DNA from: Desertivirga xinjiangensis
GTDB lineage: Bacteria; Bacteroidota; Bacteroidia; Sphingobacteriales; Sphingobacteriaceae
DNA: 64,000 nt
Reading direction: 5' to 3'
Assembly (NCBI RefSeq): GCF_024436435.1
Contig: NZ_JAFMZP010000003.1
Span: 372,001 to 436,000, forward strand
The translations under genes were made by a program, and so were the position numbers. Below the pieces are notes generated by a model. That model was given only the letters and a program-made list of their open reading frames with translations. It had not been told where the DNA came from and did no database searches. Below are positions 1 through 9,047 of the stretch, one piece after another (positions within the stretch are counted from its first letter, which is position 1; every line of letters begins with the position of its first letter).

Positions 1-116
1 TGAGCTCTAGCCTGTTTAAACCGACTGACTTATAGCCTATTGGGACTGTTAATCGGTGTTATGTAAATTTTTATTCTTTAAATAACAATAAATACTATTT
101 TTGAGATTATGTTGTT

Positions 117-148
117 AAAGAGGCAGTAACATACACTGCCTCTTTTTT
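117..148 (+). terminator. Rho-independent terminator of a gene upstream of the window
   Basis: A perfect 11-bp stem (117-127 with 135-145, AAAGAGGCAGT/ACTGCCTCTTT) encloses a 7-base loop and runs into a T tract. It would end a plus-strand transcript arriving from before the window. I see no gene in bases 1-116. Confidence 0.8.
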
Positions 149-194
149 ATTTGATTAATAAACTGGTATAGTATTAGATAGGTTATATCATACA

Positions 195-2429
195 ATGGAT
201 TTTAAATCTCTAAAGGAAATGCTAAAAAGAATATTTCTGGCTTTGTTTATAGTAGCGGCAATTGCTTGTAAGGCAAATTTGCGCGTGAATACCGACGTAG
301 AAGGCTCAAATAATTTAAAGCCGGAACCTCAGCAACAACTGGTAGCTAAGGAATTGGTTAAAGTGCTCGAAAATGCACATTACAAAAAAGTAAAGATCAA
401 CGATTCCATCTCAAATGAGATCTTCAACCGCTTTTTAAAGAGACTTGATGAAGGAAGGAATTATCTACTGGCAAGCGACGTAAAGGAATTTGAAAAGTAC
501 CGGTATGAGCTTGATAACTACCTTCGTGAGGGCGATTTGAGTGCTTTCTTCAAAATGTTTAATACATTTCAGAAGCGCTACCAGGAGAGAATTAAATTTT
601 CAATTTCTCAAACGTCACAAAATTTCGATTTCAACAAAAACGAAACATACATATACAACCGTGAAAAACAACCCTGGTTCAGCACTGTTGCAGCGGCCGA
701 TGCTTCCTGGAGAGCTCGTATCAAATATGAATTGCTGAACATGAAATTGACCGATGACGAGTCGAAGATTCAACGTTCTTTAATTAAACAACGCAACCTG
801 CCTGTAGAAAGGGACACTGCCAATATCGGTAAAACAAAAGAGCCGGCTCTGACAAATGCGGAGGTATTGAAGAAACGCTATACCAATCTTTTAACTCAGG
901 TTCAAAAAACAAACAATCAGGATGCTTTCCAGATGATCATGGATTCTTTCACCGAAGCCATTGATCCACATACCAATTATTTCATTCCACAAAGAGCACA
1001 GGAGTTTAATGAAGAAATGGCGAGAACGTTTGAGGGAATTGGCGCCCGTTTGCAGTTGGAGAATGAAGTGGTCAAAGTAGCTGAAGTAATTCCTGGTGGT
1101 CCCGCCTTTAAAGCCAAAACACTTCAGGCAAACGATAGGATCATTGGTGTTGCACAAGGGAAAGATGGAGAGTTCCTGGATATAATCGGTTGGAGGCTTG
1201 ACAATACGGTGTCGAAGATTAAGGGTCCACGTGGAACAATTGTCCGCCTGAAGATCATACCTGCCGGCCAGGAACTATCGTCTCAGCCAAAGATCATTGA
1301 GCTGGTACGTGATAAAATAGTGTTAGAAGATCAGTCTGCTAAAAAGACAGTAAAGGTTATAAATTCCGGAAACAAGTCGTATAAAATAGGAATTATTGAT
1401 ATCCCTGGATTTTATATGGACTGGAAGGCATATCAGGCAGGAGATCCTAATTATAAAAGTACAACCCGCGATGTAAGGCTGCTGATCGATACTTTGAAGC
1501 AGCAAAAGGTTGACGGAATTGTGATCGACCTTAGAAGCAATGGCGGCGGTTCATTGCCGGAAGCCATCGAACTGACAGGTTTGTTTATTAAAACAGGCCC
1601 GGTTGTACAGGTAAGATACCCTAACAAAGTGGAAGTAGATGCCGATGACGATGCAAGTATCGCATGGACAGGCCCGCTGGGTGTGATGGTCGACAGATTC
1701 AGCGCATCAGCTTCTGAAATCTTTGCTGCTGCTATCCAGGATTATGGCCGTGGGGTGATCATGGGTACCCAAACTTATGGAAAAGGGACTGTTCAGTCGG
1801 CCATAGATATGTCCAGATTTATCAGTCCTCTCGACGAGGTTCTGCTGAAAGCGCAGGGTAACAAAACTGCTACCAATGCAAATGCTCCGAAATTTGGCCA
1901 GGTAAATTTGACTATTGCCAAATTCTATCGTGTCAATGGAAGCAGCACTCAGCACAAAGGCGTGATCCCGGATGTTCAGTTCCCGATGATTTTCCCTGCA
2001 GACAAGTACGGAGAAAGCTCGGAGCCATCAGCGTTGCCATTTGACGCGATTAAACCCAGCACGTACTCTGCTGTTGCTAATCTTTCATCGGTTAAGCCGC
2101 AATTGATCAGCCAGCATGAAGCAAGAATGAAGTCTTCGCCAGAGTATAAATACCTGCTGGAAGACATTAATTTGTTCAAAAAACGCGACTCAGAGATTTC
2201 AGTTACTCTAAATGAGCAGAAGTTAAAGAAAGAGCGTGATGAGCAGGAAGCTAAAACGCTCGCCCGTAACAATGCAAGACGAGCTTTGCAAGGCTTACCT
2301 CCGTTAAAGAAGGGAGAAGTTAAGCCTAAAGATGATAATGATTTCATTCAGGATGAAAGTCTGCAGGTAATGGGCGATTTTATAAAATTAAACGAGAGCG
2401 GTAAGTTTAGTTTGGTTTTAACTCAGTAA
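195..2429 (+). CDS. prc: Tail-specific (C-terminal processing) protease, S41 family, lipoprotein
   Basis: Periplasmic serine protease that degrades or trims proteins from their C-termini. The order is a lipoprotein signal peptide (lipobox ending at Cys25), a long N-terminal Tsp-type helical region (about 45-230), a PDZ domain (about 265-365), the S41 peptidase core (about 380-590), and a charged C-terminal Tsp domain. The Ser-Lys dyad aligns with the E. coli Prc pattern: SASASE gives Ser505 and YGKGTVQ gives Lys530, with the conserved Asp516 between them. The length of 744 aa is usual for Prc/Tsp and longer than CtpA. An in-frame ATG at 219 (Met9), preceded by an AAGGA-like stretch, would give a more typical signal peptide and may be the true start. 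The gene stands alone between two terminators. A second, shorter S41 protease begins at 62558. Confidence 0.93.
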   Translation: MDFKSLKEMLKRIFLALFIVAAIACKANLRVNTDVEGSNNLKPEPQQQLVAKELVKVLENAHYKKVKINDSISNEIFNRFLKRLDEGRNYLLASDVKEFEKYRYELDNYLREGDLSAFFKMFNTFQKRYQERIKFSISQTSQNFDFNKNETYIYNREKQPWFSTVAAADASWRARIKYELLNMKLTDDESKIQRSLIKQRNLPVERDTANIGKTKEPALTNAEVLKKRYTNLLTQVQKTNNQDAFQMIMDSFTEAIDPHTNYFIPQRAQEFNEEMARTFEGIGARLQLENEVVKVAEVIPGGPAFKAKTLQANDRIIGVAQGKDGEFLDIIGWRLDNTVSKIKGPRGTIVRLKIIPAGQELSSQPKIIELVRDKIVLEDQSAKKTVKVINSGNKSYKIGIIDIPGFYMDWKAYQAGDPNYKSTTRDVRLLIDTLKQQKVDGIVIDLRSNGGGSLPEAIELTGLFIKTGPVVQVRYPNKVEVDADDDASIAWTGPLGVMVDRFSASASEIFAAAIQDYGRGVIMGTQTYGKGTVQSAIDMSRFISPLDEVLLKAQGNKTATNANAPKFGQVNLTIAKFYRVNGSSTQHKGVIPDVQFPMIFPADKYGESSEPSALPFDAIKPSTYSAVANLSSVKPQLISQHEARMKSSPEYKYLLEDINLFKKRDSEISVTLNEQKLKKERDEQEAKTLARNNARRALQGLPPLKKGEVKPKDDNDFIQDESLQVMGDFIKLNESGKFSLVLTQ

Positions 2430-2451
2430 TCGCTTTATTCTAGAATACTAG

Positions 2452-2482
2452 AAAAGCCCGGTGTTTTGCACCGGGCTTTTTT
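2452..2482 (+). terminator. Strong terminator after the S41 protease gene
   Basis: A perfect 12-bp stem, AAAAGCCCGGTG/CACCGGGCTTTT (2452-2463 and 2469-2480), with loop TTTTG and a following T run. It separates the protease gene from the repair operon. Confidence 0.93.
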
Positions 2483-2539
2483 CATAATTGGGTTGCTGAT
2501 CCTGTCAAACAATTCTCGTATTCTGCTATTTTTATACTT

Positions 2540-3592
2540 ATGGCAAGACCGCTGCTTCAATTTAACGATAACGGCATTTACTGCGCTGCCGGAGATTTCT
2601 ATATTGATCCCTGGAAGCCGGTTGACGATGCTGTGATCACACATGCTCATTCAGACCACGCCAGATGGGGAAACAAGCGCTACCTTGCTCACGACTTGTC
2701 GCGGGAGGTAATGAAGTACCGTTTGGGGGATATTCGCCTGGAAACAATTGGCTACAATGAAACGATCTTTAAAAACGGTGTAAAAATTTCATTCCACCCT
2801 GCGGGACATGTGATTGGCTCTTCGCAGGTTAGAGTGGAGCATAAAGGTAATATTTGGGTGGTTTCCGGAGATTATAAGCTTGAAGACGACGGTGTTTGTA
2901 CCCCCTTTGAACCAGTAAAATGCCATACCTTCATTTCTGAGTGTACCTTCGGCATGCCGGTATATAAATGGAAACCTCCCACAGAAGTACACGATGATAT
3001 TAACAATTGGTGGCGGACGAACGCCTCTGAAGGCAAAACATCTGTTATAGCCGGTTATTCTCTGGGCAAGGCACAGCGTATTTTGCAGCACTTGGATCTG
3101 TCCATCGGCAAAGTGTTTTTACATGGTGTGATAGCCAATACTCATGGGGCTTTGTTACGCAATGGGATCCATCTTCAGGAGGCCACGCGTATCACTTCTG
3201 ACTTGGGCCGAGATCAAACAAAAGGAGGGATGGTGATTTGCCCGCCCTCGGCACTAGGTTCTCCCTGGATGAAAAGATTTCATCCTTATTCGTTTGGTTA
3301 CTGTTCAGGCTGGATGACGCTCAGAGGAGCTAAAAGAAGGAGGGCTGCAGACAGGGGCTTCGTGCTTTCAGATCATGCCGACTGGGATGGCTTGATACAG
3401 GCGATAGATGCAACGGAATGTGAGTGTGTGTCGCTTACACATGGGTACACTGCTTCCTTTACACGTTATCTTTCAGAACTTGGCTATGACGCCCATGAAG
3501 CTCATACGTATTACGGTGGGGATGAAGGCGTGGAAGAAGATAGCGTACTTGAAGAATCAGTCATTAATGCTTCTGAAGGAGAGGACGTATGA
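2540..3592 (+). CDS. Ligase-associated DNA damage response exonuclease (MBL fold)
   Basis: Metallo-beta-lactamase/beta-CASP-like nuclease of the family encoded beside bacterial ATP-dependent ligases and Lhr helicases; the family relates to mRNA 3'-end processing factors but acts in DNA repair. The metal motif HAHSDH lies at residues 35-40, and further conserved elements are HPAGHVIGSSQ (about 94) and a late DHAD stretch (about 280). The length of 350 aa is usual. It is the first gene of a three-gene operon: its stop codon overlaps the ligase start as ATGA at 3589-3592, implying translational coupling. The exonuclease activity is family knowledge; the metal motif is seen directly. Confidence 0.92.
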   Translation: MARPLLQFNDNGIYCAAGDFYIDPWKPVDDAVITHAHSDHARWGNKRYLAHDLSREVMKYRLGDIRLETIGYNETIFKNGVKISFHPAGHVIGSSQVRVEHKGNIWVVSGDYKLEDDGVCTPFEPVKCHTFISECTFGMPVYKWKPPTEVHDDINNWWRTNASEGKTSVIAGYSLGKAQRILQHLDLSIGKVFLHGVIANTHGALLRNGIHLQEATRITSDLGRDQTKGGMVICPPSALGSPWMKRFHPYSFGYCSGWMTLRGAKRRRAADRGFVLSDHADWDGLIQAIDATECECVSLTHGYTASFTRYLSELGYDAHEAHTYYGGDEGVEEDSVLEESVINASEGEDV

Positions 3593-5205
3593 AGGATTTC
3601 GCCCGTCTTTTCACAGAGCTCGATGAAACCAACAAAACCAACGAAAAGGTTTCAGTCCTTAAAAACTATTTCATTTCTGTGCCTGATGAAGATAAGATCC
3701 ATACCCTTGCTATATTTACCGGAAGAAAGCCTAAAAGACAAATTAATTCAACTTTGATGAAGCTCTGGGCAATGGAGGTTTCCTCTATTCCGCAATGGCT
3801 CTTTGAAGAAAGTTACCAGGTAGTTGGGGACCTTGGTGAAACCATCGCTTTATTGTTCCCGGATACAGATGTCACTAACGATAAACCGCTGTCTGAATGG
3901 ATCGCGGAAATTAATTCTCTTGGCTTAATGACCGAAGAAGGACGGAAGCAATGGCTCATCGATTCCTGGAATATAATGAACCGGCAAGAGCGTTTTGTGT
4001 TCAACAAGATCCTGACAGGTAGCTTTAGAGTAGGCGTATCACAAAATCTGATCATCAAGGCGCTGGCAGAAATCTCGGGGCTGGATGCTGCAACACTCAC
4101 GCACCGCATTATGGGTAACTGGGATCCGGCTTCATTCAGTTTTTATGACCTGATGCAGGAGCAGGATGCTTCCGATGATGCTTCGCGGCCTTATCCTTTT
4201 TGTCTCGCTTATGCAATCCAGGAAACATCAGATAAGCAGAAGACTGCAGAGGAGATAGGAGAACACCTGGGTGATCCACAGCTGTGGCAAGCCGAATGGA
4301 AGTGGGATGGCTTCAGGGCGCAGGCCATTCATCGGGGTGGCAAGATATTTATCTGGACCCGTGGTGAAGATTTGGCAACTGATAAGTTCCCTGAACTTCA
4401 TAGCTTCTTGTTTGACTTGCCGGAAGGAACTGTTTTGGATGGAGAAGCGATTTGCTTTTCGGAAGGCCAGCCCTTGCCATTTAACGTTCTGCAAACCCGG
4501 ATAGGCAGAAAGAATCTCACGAAAAAAATTCTGGCAGAGAGCCCGATGGTCTTTATTGCTTATGACTGCCTGGAGTTTGCGGGGGATGATATACGATCCA
4601 TGCCCTTAAAGCATCGTCGCTCTGTTTTGGAGAAACTTCATCAACACAGTTCTTATAGCGGGATATTCCGGCTTTCCCCAGTTATCAACTTTAAATCATG
4701 GCAGGAGCTTTATGAACTGCGACTTACCTCCAGGGAGAATTACGCCGAAGGGTTTATGCTTAAAAAGCTCGACTCTGTTTACCAGACGGGTCGTAAGCGC
4801 GGCGACTGGTGGAAATGGAAAGTGGATCCTTTATCGGTTGATGCGGTAATGGTCTATGCTCAGAAGGGCCATGGTCGCCGGGCGGATCTATACACCGATT
4901 ATACATTTGCTGTTTGGGACGGGGACAAATTGGTACCTTTCGCCAAAGCCTATTCGGGCTTGACAGATAAGGAGATTAAACAAGTAGATTATTTCGTAAA
5001 ACGGAATACTTTAGAGAAGTTTGGACCGGTTCGAACCGTGAAGCCTCAGCTCGTTTTTGAGATTGGATTTGAAGGAATCAACAGGTCAACACGTCATAAG
5101 TCAGGCGTGGCATTACGCTTTCCAAGGATCCTGCGATGGCGGCAGGATAAGAAAATGGAGGACGCAGACACGATTGAGACCTTGCGGTCTATGCTAGATG
5201 CTTAA
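3589..5205 (+). CDS. ATP-dependent DNA ligase of the ligase-exonuclease-Lhr repair cluster
   Basis: Seals nicks in duplex DNA using ATP. It has an N-terminal DNA-binding domain (about 1-200), the nucleotidyltransferase core with motif I KWDGFR (adenylated Lys238), motif III near LDGEAICF, motif IV EGFMLK, motif V WWKWK, and a C-terminal OB fold starting near 420. At 538 aa it is the stand-alone bacterial type; it has no LigD polymerase or nuclease domains. It overlaps the exonuclease by 4 bases (ATGA) and the helicase starts 6 bases after its stop, so all three are probably translated from one transcript. Inferred role: repair of damaged ends by successive unwinding, trimming and ligation. 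Confidence 0.94.
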   Translation: MKDFARLFTELDETNKTNEKVSVLKNYFISVPDEDKIHTLAIFTGRKPKRQINSTLMKLWAMEVSSIPQWLFEESYQVVGDLGETIALLFPDTDVTNDKPLSEWIAEINSLGLMTEEGRKQWLIDSWNIMNRQERFVFNKILTGSFRVGVSQNLIIKALAEISGLDAATLTHRIMGNWDPASFSFYDLMQEQDASDDASRPYPFCLAYAIQETSDKQKTAEEIGEHLGDPQLWQAEWKWDGFRAQAIHRGGKIFIWTRGEDLATDKFPELHSFLFDLPEGTVLDGEAICFSEGQPLPFNVLQTRIGRKNLTKKILAESPMVFIAYDCLEFAGDDIRSMPLKHRRSVLEKLHQHSSYSGIFRLSPVINFKSWQELYELRLTSRENYAEGFMLKKLDSVYQTGRKRGDWWKWKVDPLSVDAVMVYAQKGHGRRADLYTDYTFAVWDGDKLVPFAKAYSGLTDKEIKQVDYFVKRNTLEKFGPVRTVKPQLVFEIGFEGINRSTRHKSGVALRFPRILRWRQDKKMEDADTIETLRSMLDA

Positions 5206-5211
5206 TCATAT

Positions 5212-7722
5212 ATGGCTAAAGTCAACAGGAGTATTAGATATACAGACACTAGCAGAACAATAGGGGAGGAAGTGATCTCTGAATGGTTTAAATCGAGGCA
5301 ATGGCAGCAATTCCCCTTTCAAATAGAAATGCAGCGTGCTTATCTTGAAGGGAATTCCGGATTACTTAATGCTCCAACCGGTAGCGGTAAGACTTTCGCA
5401 CTGTTCTTACCTTTTGTCGCGGCTTACATCAACCGGTACCCGGATGATTATAAGACCAGGAAAAACAACGGTTTGCTAATGCTCTGGATCACTCCTCTGC
5501 GGGCACTAACCAACGATATTCGCAAGGCGATGCAATCCGTGGTTGATGATCTGGGATTGCCCTGGAAGGTGGGGAGGCGTACAGGGGATACCACCGCGAA
5601 AGAAAAAGCTGAACAAAAGAAACGATTACCCGAAGTACTGCTCACCACTCCGGAGAGTCTGCACCTCATGCTTACTCAAAAGGACTATCCGAAGATATTT
5701 GAAAACCTTGAAGTTATTGTTGCCGACGAGTGGCACGAGTTATTAGGAACAAAAAGGGGAGTGCAGCTTGAGCTTGGCCTGTCCCGATTAAAAGGACTGC
5801 GGCGCTCGGGCTCCGGAGCAAGCATAAAGATTTGGGGGATATCTGCCACTATAGGCAACCTGGATCAGGCCGCAGAAGTATTGCTTGGAGATGCCAGTAA
5901 TGAGGAAAATGTAAAGATGATCAGGGCCCGGTTGGATAAGAAAGTTGTGATTCAGTCGGTTATTCCCGAAAACATCGAGCAATTCTCATGGGCGGGGCAT
6001 TTGGGAATTAAGCTATTGCCACAAGTAATGGAAATAGTCGCGCAAAGCAAAACCACGCTTATTTTTACAAATACTCGCTCACAATCTGAAATATGGTACC
6101 AGGCTATCCTCGACAAATATCCACAATATGCCGGGATCATGGCTATGCATCATGGCTCTTTGGACAATGAATTGAGAAGCTGGGTGGAAGAGGCGCTTCA
6201 TAATGAAATGCTCAAACTTGTGGTCTGTACGTCGAGTCTTGACCTCGGTGTTGACTTTAGGCCGGTTGATACGGTAATCCAGATCGGAAGTCCTAAAGGT
6301 GTAGCTCGCTTTATGCAAAGGGCCGGCCGTAGCGGCCATCACCCGGGCGCAACGTCCCGTGCCTGGTTTGTGCCAACCCATTCTTTAGAATTACTTGAAG
6401 GTGCCGCCATTAAAGAGGCGATGAAGCAGGAAATATTTGAAAGTCGCGATCCTGTAATACTGGCGATGGACGTGCTCACTCAATACCTTGTTACGCTGGC
6501 TGTATCTATTGGCTTCAAGCCTGATGAAATTTACAGGGAGCTTAAAACCACTTACGCTTATTCGGATTTAAAGGAGAGCGAGTTTGGTCAGATCCTCGAC
6601 TTTATTACTAAAGGCGGTAAAACTTTGTCTGCCTACGATGAATATTTAAAAGTTATTGTTGAGGAAGGCTTGTATAAAGTGGATAGCCGCCGGGTAGCTA
6701 TGCGGCACAGGCTAACTATGGGGACGATTGTGGGTGATGTGAGTATGCGGATCAAGTTCCTGACAGGGGGCTATCTGGGTTCTATAGAAGAGGACTTTAT
6801 AGCTCGTTTAAAAATTGGGGACAATTTCTGGTTTGCAGGCCGCAGTCTTGAGCTGGTGAAGGTAAAGGATATGACTGCTTTTGTAAAGAAGTCGCCTAAA
6901 GCAAATGGAAGGATTCCGAGCTGGATGGGAGGGCGGATCCCTCTTTCTTCGCAACTATCCGCCATGTTCAGGAAGAAGCTGGACGAAGTAGCAGACCACA
7001 TTGAGGAAGATATTGAGATTAAAACGTTGCGCCCTTTATTTGATATGCAGGCAAGTATCTCTCATCTGCCGCATAATTCGGAATTTTTGATTGAGCAATT
7101 TCAGTCGAAAGACGGTTTTCATTTGTTTTTTTATCCTTTCGAAGGAAGGCTGGTCCATGAAGGGATGGCTTCCTTGTTTGCTTTTCGAATCGCTAAGCTT
7201 AGAAACGCCACTTTCTCCATTGCAATGAATGATTATGGCTTCGAATTGTTGTCCGATCAGGAAATCCTCATCAGGGAGGCACTTGACCAGGATCTTTTTA
7301 CCACAGATAAATTGCTCGAGGACATTCAGTTGAGCTTAAACGCGAACGAAATGGCCAGAAGACGTTTCCGCGACATTGCCCATATTGCAGGTTTGGTTTT
7401 CACGGGTTTTCCCGGCAAAACGATAAAAAATCGGCACCTGCAGGCTTCAACGTCATTGCTTTTTGATGTGTTTAGCGAATACGAGCCCGATAATGTGCTT
7501 GTTCGGCAGGCTTATAATGAGGCATTGCAATTTCAGCTGGAAGAGTTCCGGTTGCGGGAAGCCTTGAAGCGGCTGCAGAAGCTTAGGGTGGTTATTACCC
7601 GGTGCAGCAAGCCAACACCCTTTGCTTTCCCCATAATGGTTGACCGTCTTCGTGAGAAGCTAACGACAGAAAGTTTGGAGGATAGGGTGGCAAAGATGGC
7701 GATCCGGTATAGTGCGGATTAG
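5212..7722 (+). CDS. Ligase-associated Lhr-like DEXH helicase
   Basis: Superfamily 2 helicase of the Lhr-Core type. The Walker A motif APTGSGKT ends at Thr61, the DEXH box reads DEWH at 172-175, motif III is SAT, and motif VI QRAGRSGHHPG is followed by the winged-helix and Lhr core region (to about 836). The ATG is 6 bases after the ligase stop. In most genomes with this cluster a fourth gene, the metallophosphoesterase PdeM, follows. Here the operon ends at a hairpin and the next gene is convergent and unrelated, so pdeM is absent from the locus. Confidence 0.93.
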   Translation: MAKVNRSIRYTDTSRTIGEEVISEWFKSRQWQQFPFQIEMQRAYLEGNSGLLNAPTGSGKTFALFLPFVAAYINRYPDDYKTRKNNGLLMLWITPLRALTNDIRKAMQSVVDDLGLPWKVGRRTGDTTAKEKAEQKKRLPEVLLTTPESLHLMLTQKDYPKIFENLEVIVADEWHELLGTKRGVQLELGLSRLKGLRRSGSGASIKIWGISATIGNLDQAAEVLLGDASNEENVKMIRARLDKKVVIQSVIPENIEQFSWAGHLGIKLLPQVMEIVAQSKTTLIFTNTRSQSEIWYQAILDKYPQYAGIMAMHHGSLDNELRSWVEEALHNEMLKLVVCTSSLDLGVDFRPVDTVIQIGSPKGVARFMQRAGRSGHHPGATSRAWFVPTHSLELLEGAAIKEAMKQEIFESRDPVILAMDVLTQYLVTLAVSIGFKPDEIYRELKTTYAYSDLKESEFGQILDFITKGGKTLSAYDEYLKVIVEEGLYKVDSRRVAMRHRLTMGTIVGDVSMRIKFLTGGYLGSIEEDFIARLKIGDNFWFAGRSLELVKVKDMTAFVKKSPKANGRIPSWMGGRIPLSSQLSAMFRKKLDEVADHIEEDIEIKTLRPLFDMQASISHLPHNSEFLIEQFQSKDGFHLFFYPFEGRLVHEGMASLFAFRIAKLRNATFSIAMNDYGFELLSDQEILIREALDQDLFTTDKLLEDIQLSLNANEMARRRFRDIAHIAGLVFTGFPGKTIKNRHLQASTSLLFDVFSEYEPDNVLVRQAYNEALQFQLEEFRLREALKRLQKLRVVITRCSKPTPFAFPIMVDRLREKLTTESLEDRVAKMAIRYSAD

Positions 7723-7737
7723 AGTGGCGGAAAATAG

Positions 7738-7769
7738 AAGGAGTCGGTAGTAGATAGTACCGGCTCCTT
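7738..7769. terminator. Terminator hairpin between convergent genes
   Basis: A 12-bp stem with one G-T pair (7738-7749 and 7758-7769), loop of 8 bases, lying between the helicase gene and the convergent DUF4374 gene. It can serve both strands. Confidence 0.7.
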
Positions 7770-7786
7770 TGGGATATTGTAAAAAA

Positions 7787-9028
7787 TTATTGATTAGCCA
7801 GGTACTGAACGGCGGTAATAGTGCCGCTCTCAACTTTTATGCCCTGGGTTGCAGTTGCGTTACCCGCATTTATTTTATAAACATAACCACCTCCGGTTGT
7901 TAAATTGACACCAATATAGGCAGTACCATCTTTAGGGGTAAAATTATTAACTGAAAGGGAGCTAATACTAGCTTTGCCTGGCATGCCAGTCACCATAGTA
8001 ACGGTTTTTGCGGAAACATCAACAATCGCTAATTCTTTTCCTGCTGCGTAAGCACCTTTTTCAGCTTTAGGGAGTACATGAGCTACGAACTTATTACCAC
8101 CCACATAGATCCAGTTTGTAACGTAATAGTTTCCGGAAGCTGCTTCAACGTTGAAGTAATAGTTTTGGTCGAATTCGGTTGTGCCTGATAATACTCTTGT
8201 AATAGCAGCTGGCTTAGTATCTGTTAATCTTTTTACTTTTGTTTCACCTATCAGATCCGTTGTACTAGATACCGAGGCAGAAAATGCATAGACGTCCCCA
8301 TTTTCTACTACACCTAACCCATTAACGAAGTATCTGCCGATAAAGCTGGTACGGTCATCACGGATAGTTTTTTCTAAAGCCATCCCAGGGTAGGAGTATA
8401 CCGCAATATATGCCTGATCATGGTGATCAGAATCAAAGCTACCGTTTTTAATTGGGAAGAACGGTGCAAATACCTTGTCACCTACCTGCTGTAACCAGCT
8501 GAAATGAGCAATTTCTCCATTATTTCCTGGAGCCATAGCATCCAAAGTACCTTCTTTTGCAATTTGCAAGCTATTTGTGCTTACCTGATAATACGGGATT
8601 AAGGTTCCCGCAGGGTTAATAGTACGAGGAATTTTAGTTAGCAAAATATCATCACTAACAGGGGCAAAAGCCTGTACTGTTTCAGTTTGAAAGTTGGTAA
8701 GCTTGGTTAATAGCCCATTTTGATTATTATAAGCTGTTACGGCTCCAGGATTTCCTTGTCCGTAAAGCATGCTGAAAAATTTTCCTTTATGGGTTAAATA
8801 ATAACGGTAGGTTCCGTCCTGCTCCTGGCCATTTCCCTGGGTTGTTACTGAACCTTCATTTAAGCTAGGAACATTGACAAGGTAGTCAGCGACACCTGTA
8901 GAGGCTATCGGTGTTAGAGTAAGGATATATTCCCCTTTCGTAAGATTTGAAGAGTCATTCTTTTTACATGCAGAAAATCCTGCTACCACTACCAGTGCAA
9001 CAATAGCCTTTGTAATTCTTGATTTCAT
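7787..9028 (-). CDS. DUF4374-type lipoprotein of a TonB uptake operon
   Basis: Surface or periplasmic lipoprotein with a signal peptide ending in AGFSAC (Cys21). The rest is beta-rich with repeated blade-like segments, consistent with a beta-propeller-like fold, and has no recognisable catalytic motif. DUF4374 proteins are typically encoded beside TonB-dependent siderophore receptors and PepSY proteins in Bacteroidota, which is exactly the context here: it is the last gene of the PepSY-receptor-DUF4374 operon, 19 bases after the receptor. Inferred role: binding or handling of an iron complex at the outer membrane; the substrate is unknown. The family assignment rests on overall sequence character and context. 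Confidence 0.8.
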   Translation of the reverse strand: MKSRITKAIVALVVVAGFSACKKNDSSNLTKGEYILTLTPIASTGVADYLVNVPSLNEGSVTTQGNGQEQDGTYRYYLTHKGKFFSMLYGQGNPGAVTAYNNQNGLLTKLTNFQTETVQAFAPVSDDILLTKIPRTINPAGTLIPYYQVSTNSLQIAKEGTLDAMAPGNNGEIAHFSWLQQVGDKVFAPFFPIKNGSFDSDHHDQAYIAVYSYPGMALEKTIRDDRTSFIGRYFVNGLGVVENGDVYAFSASVSSTTDLIGETKVKRLTDTKPAAITRVLSGTTEFDQNYYFNVEAASGNYYVTNWIYVGGNKFVAHVLPKAEKGAYAAGKELAIVDVSAKTVTMVTGMPGKASISSLSVNNFTPKDGTAYIGVNLTTGGGYVYKINAGNATATQGIKVESGTITAVQYLANQ

Positions 9029-9047
9029 TTGTTTTGTATTTAATAGA

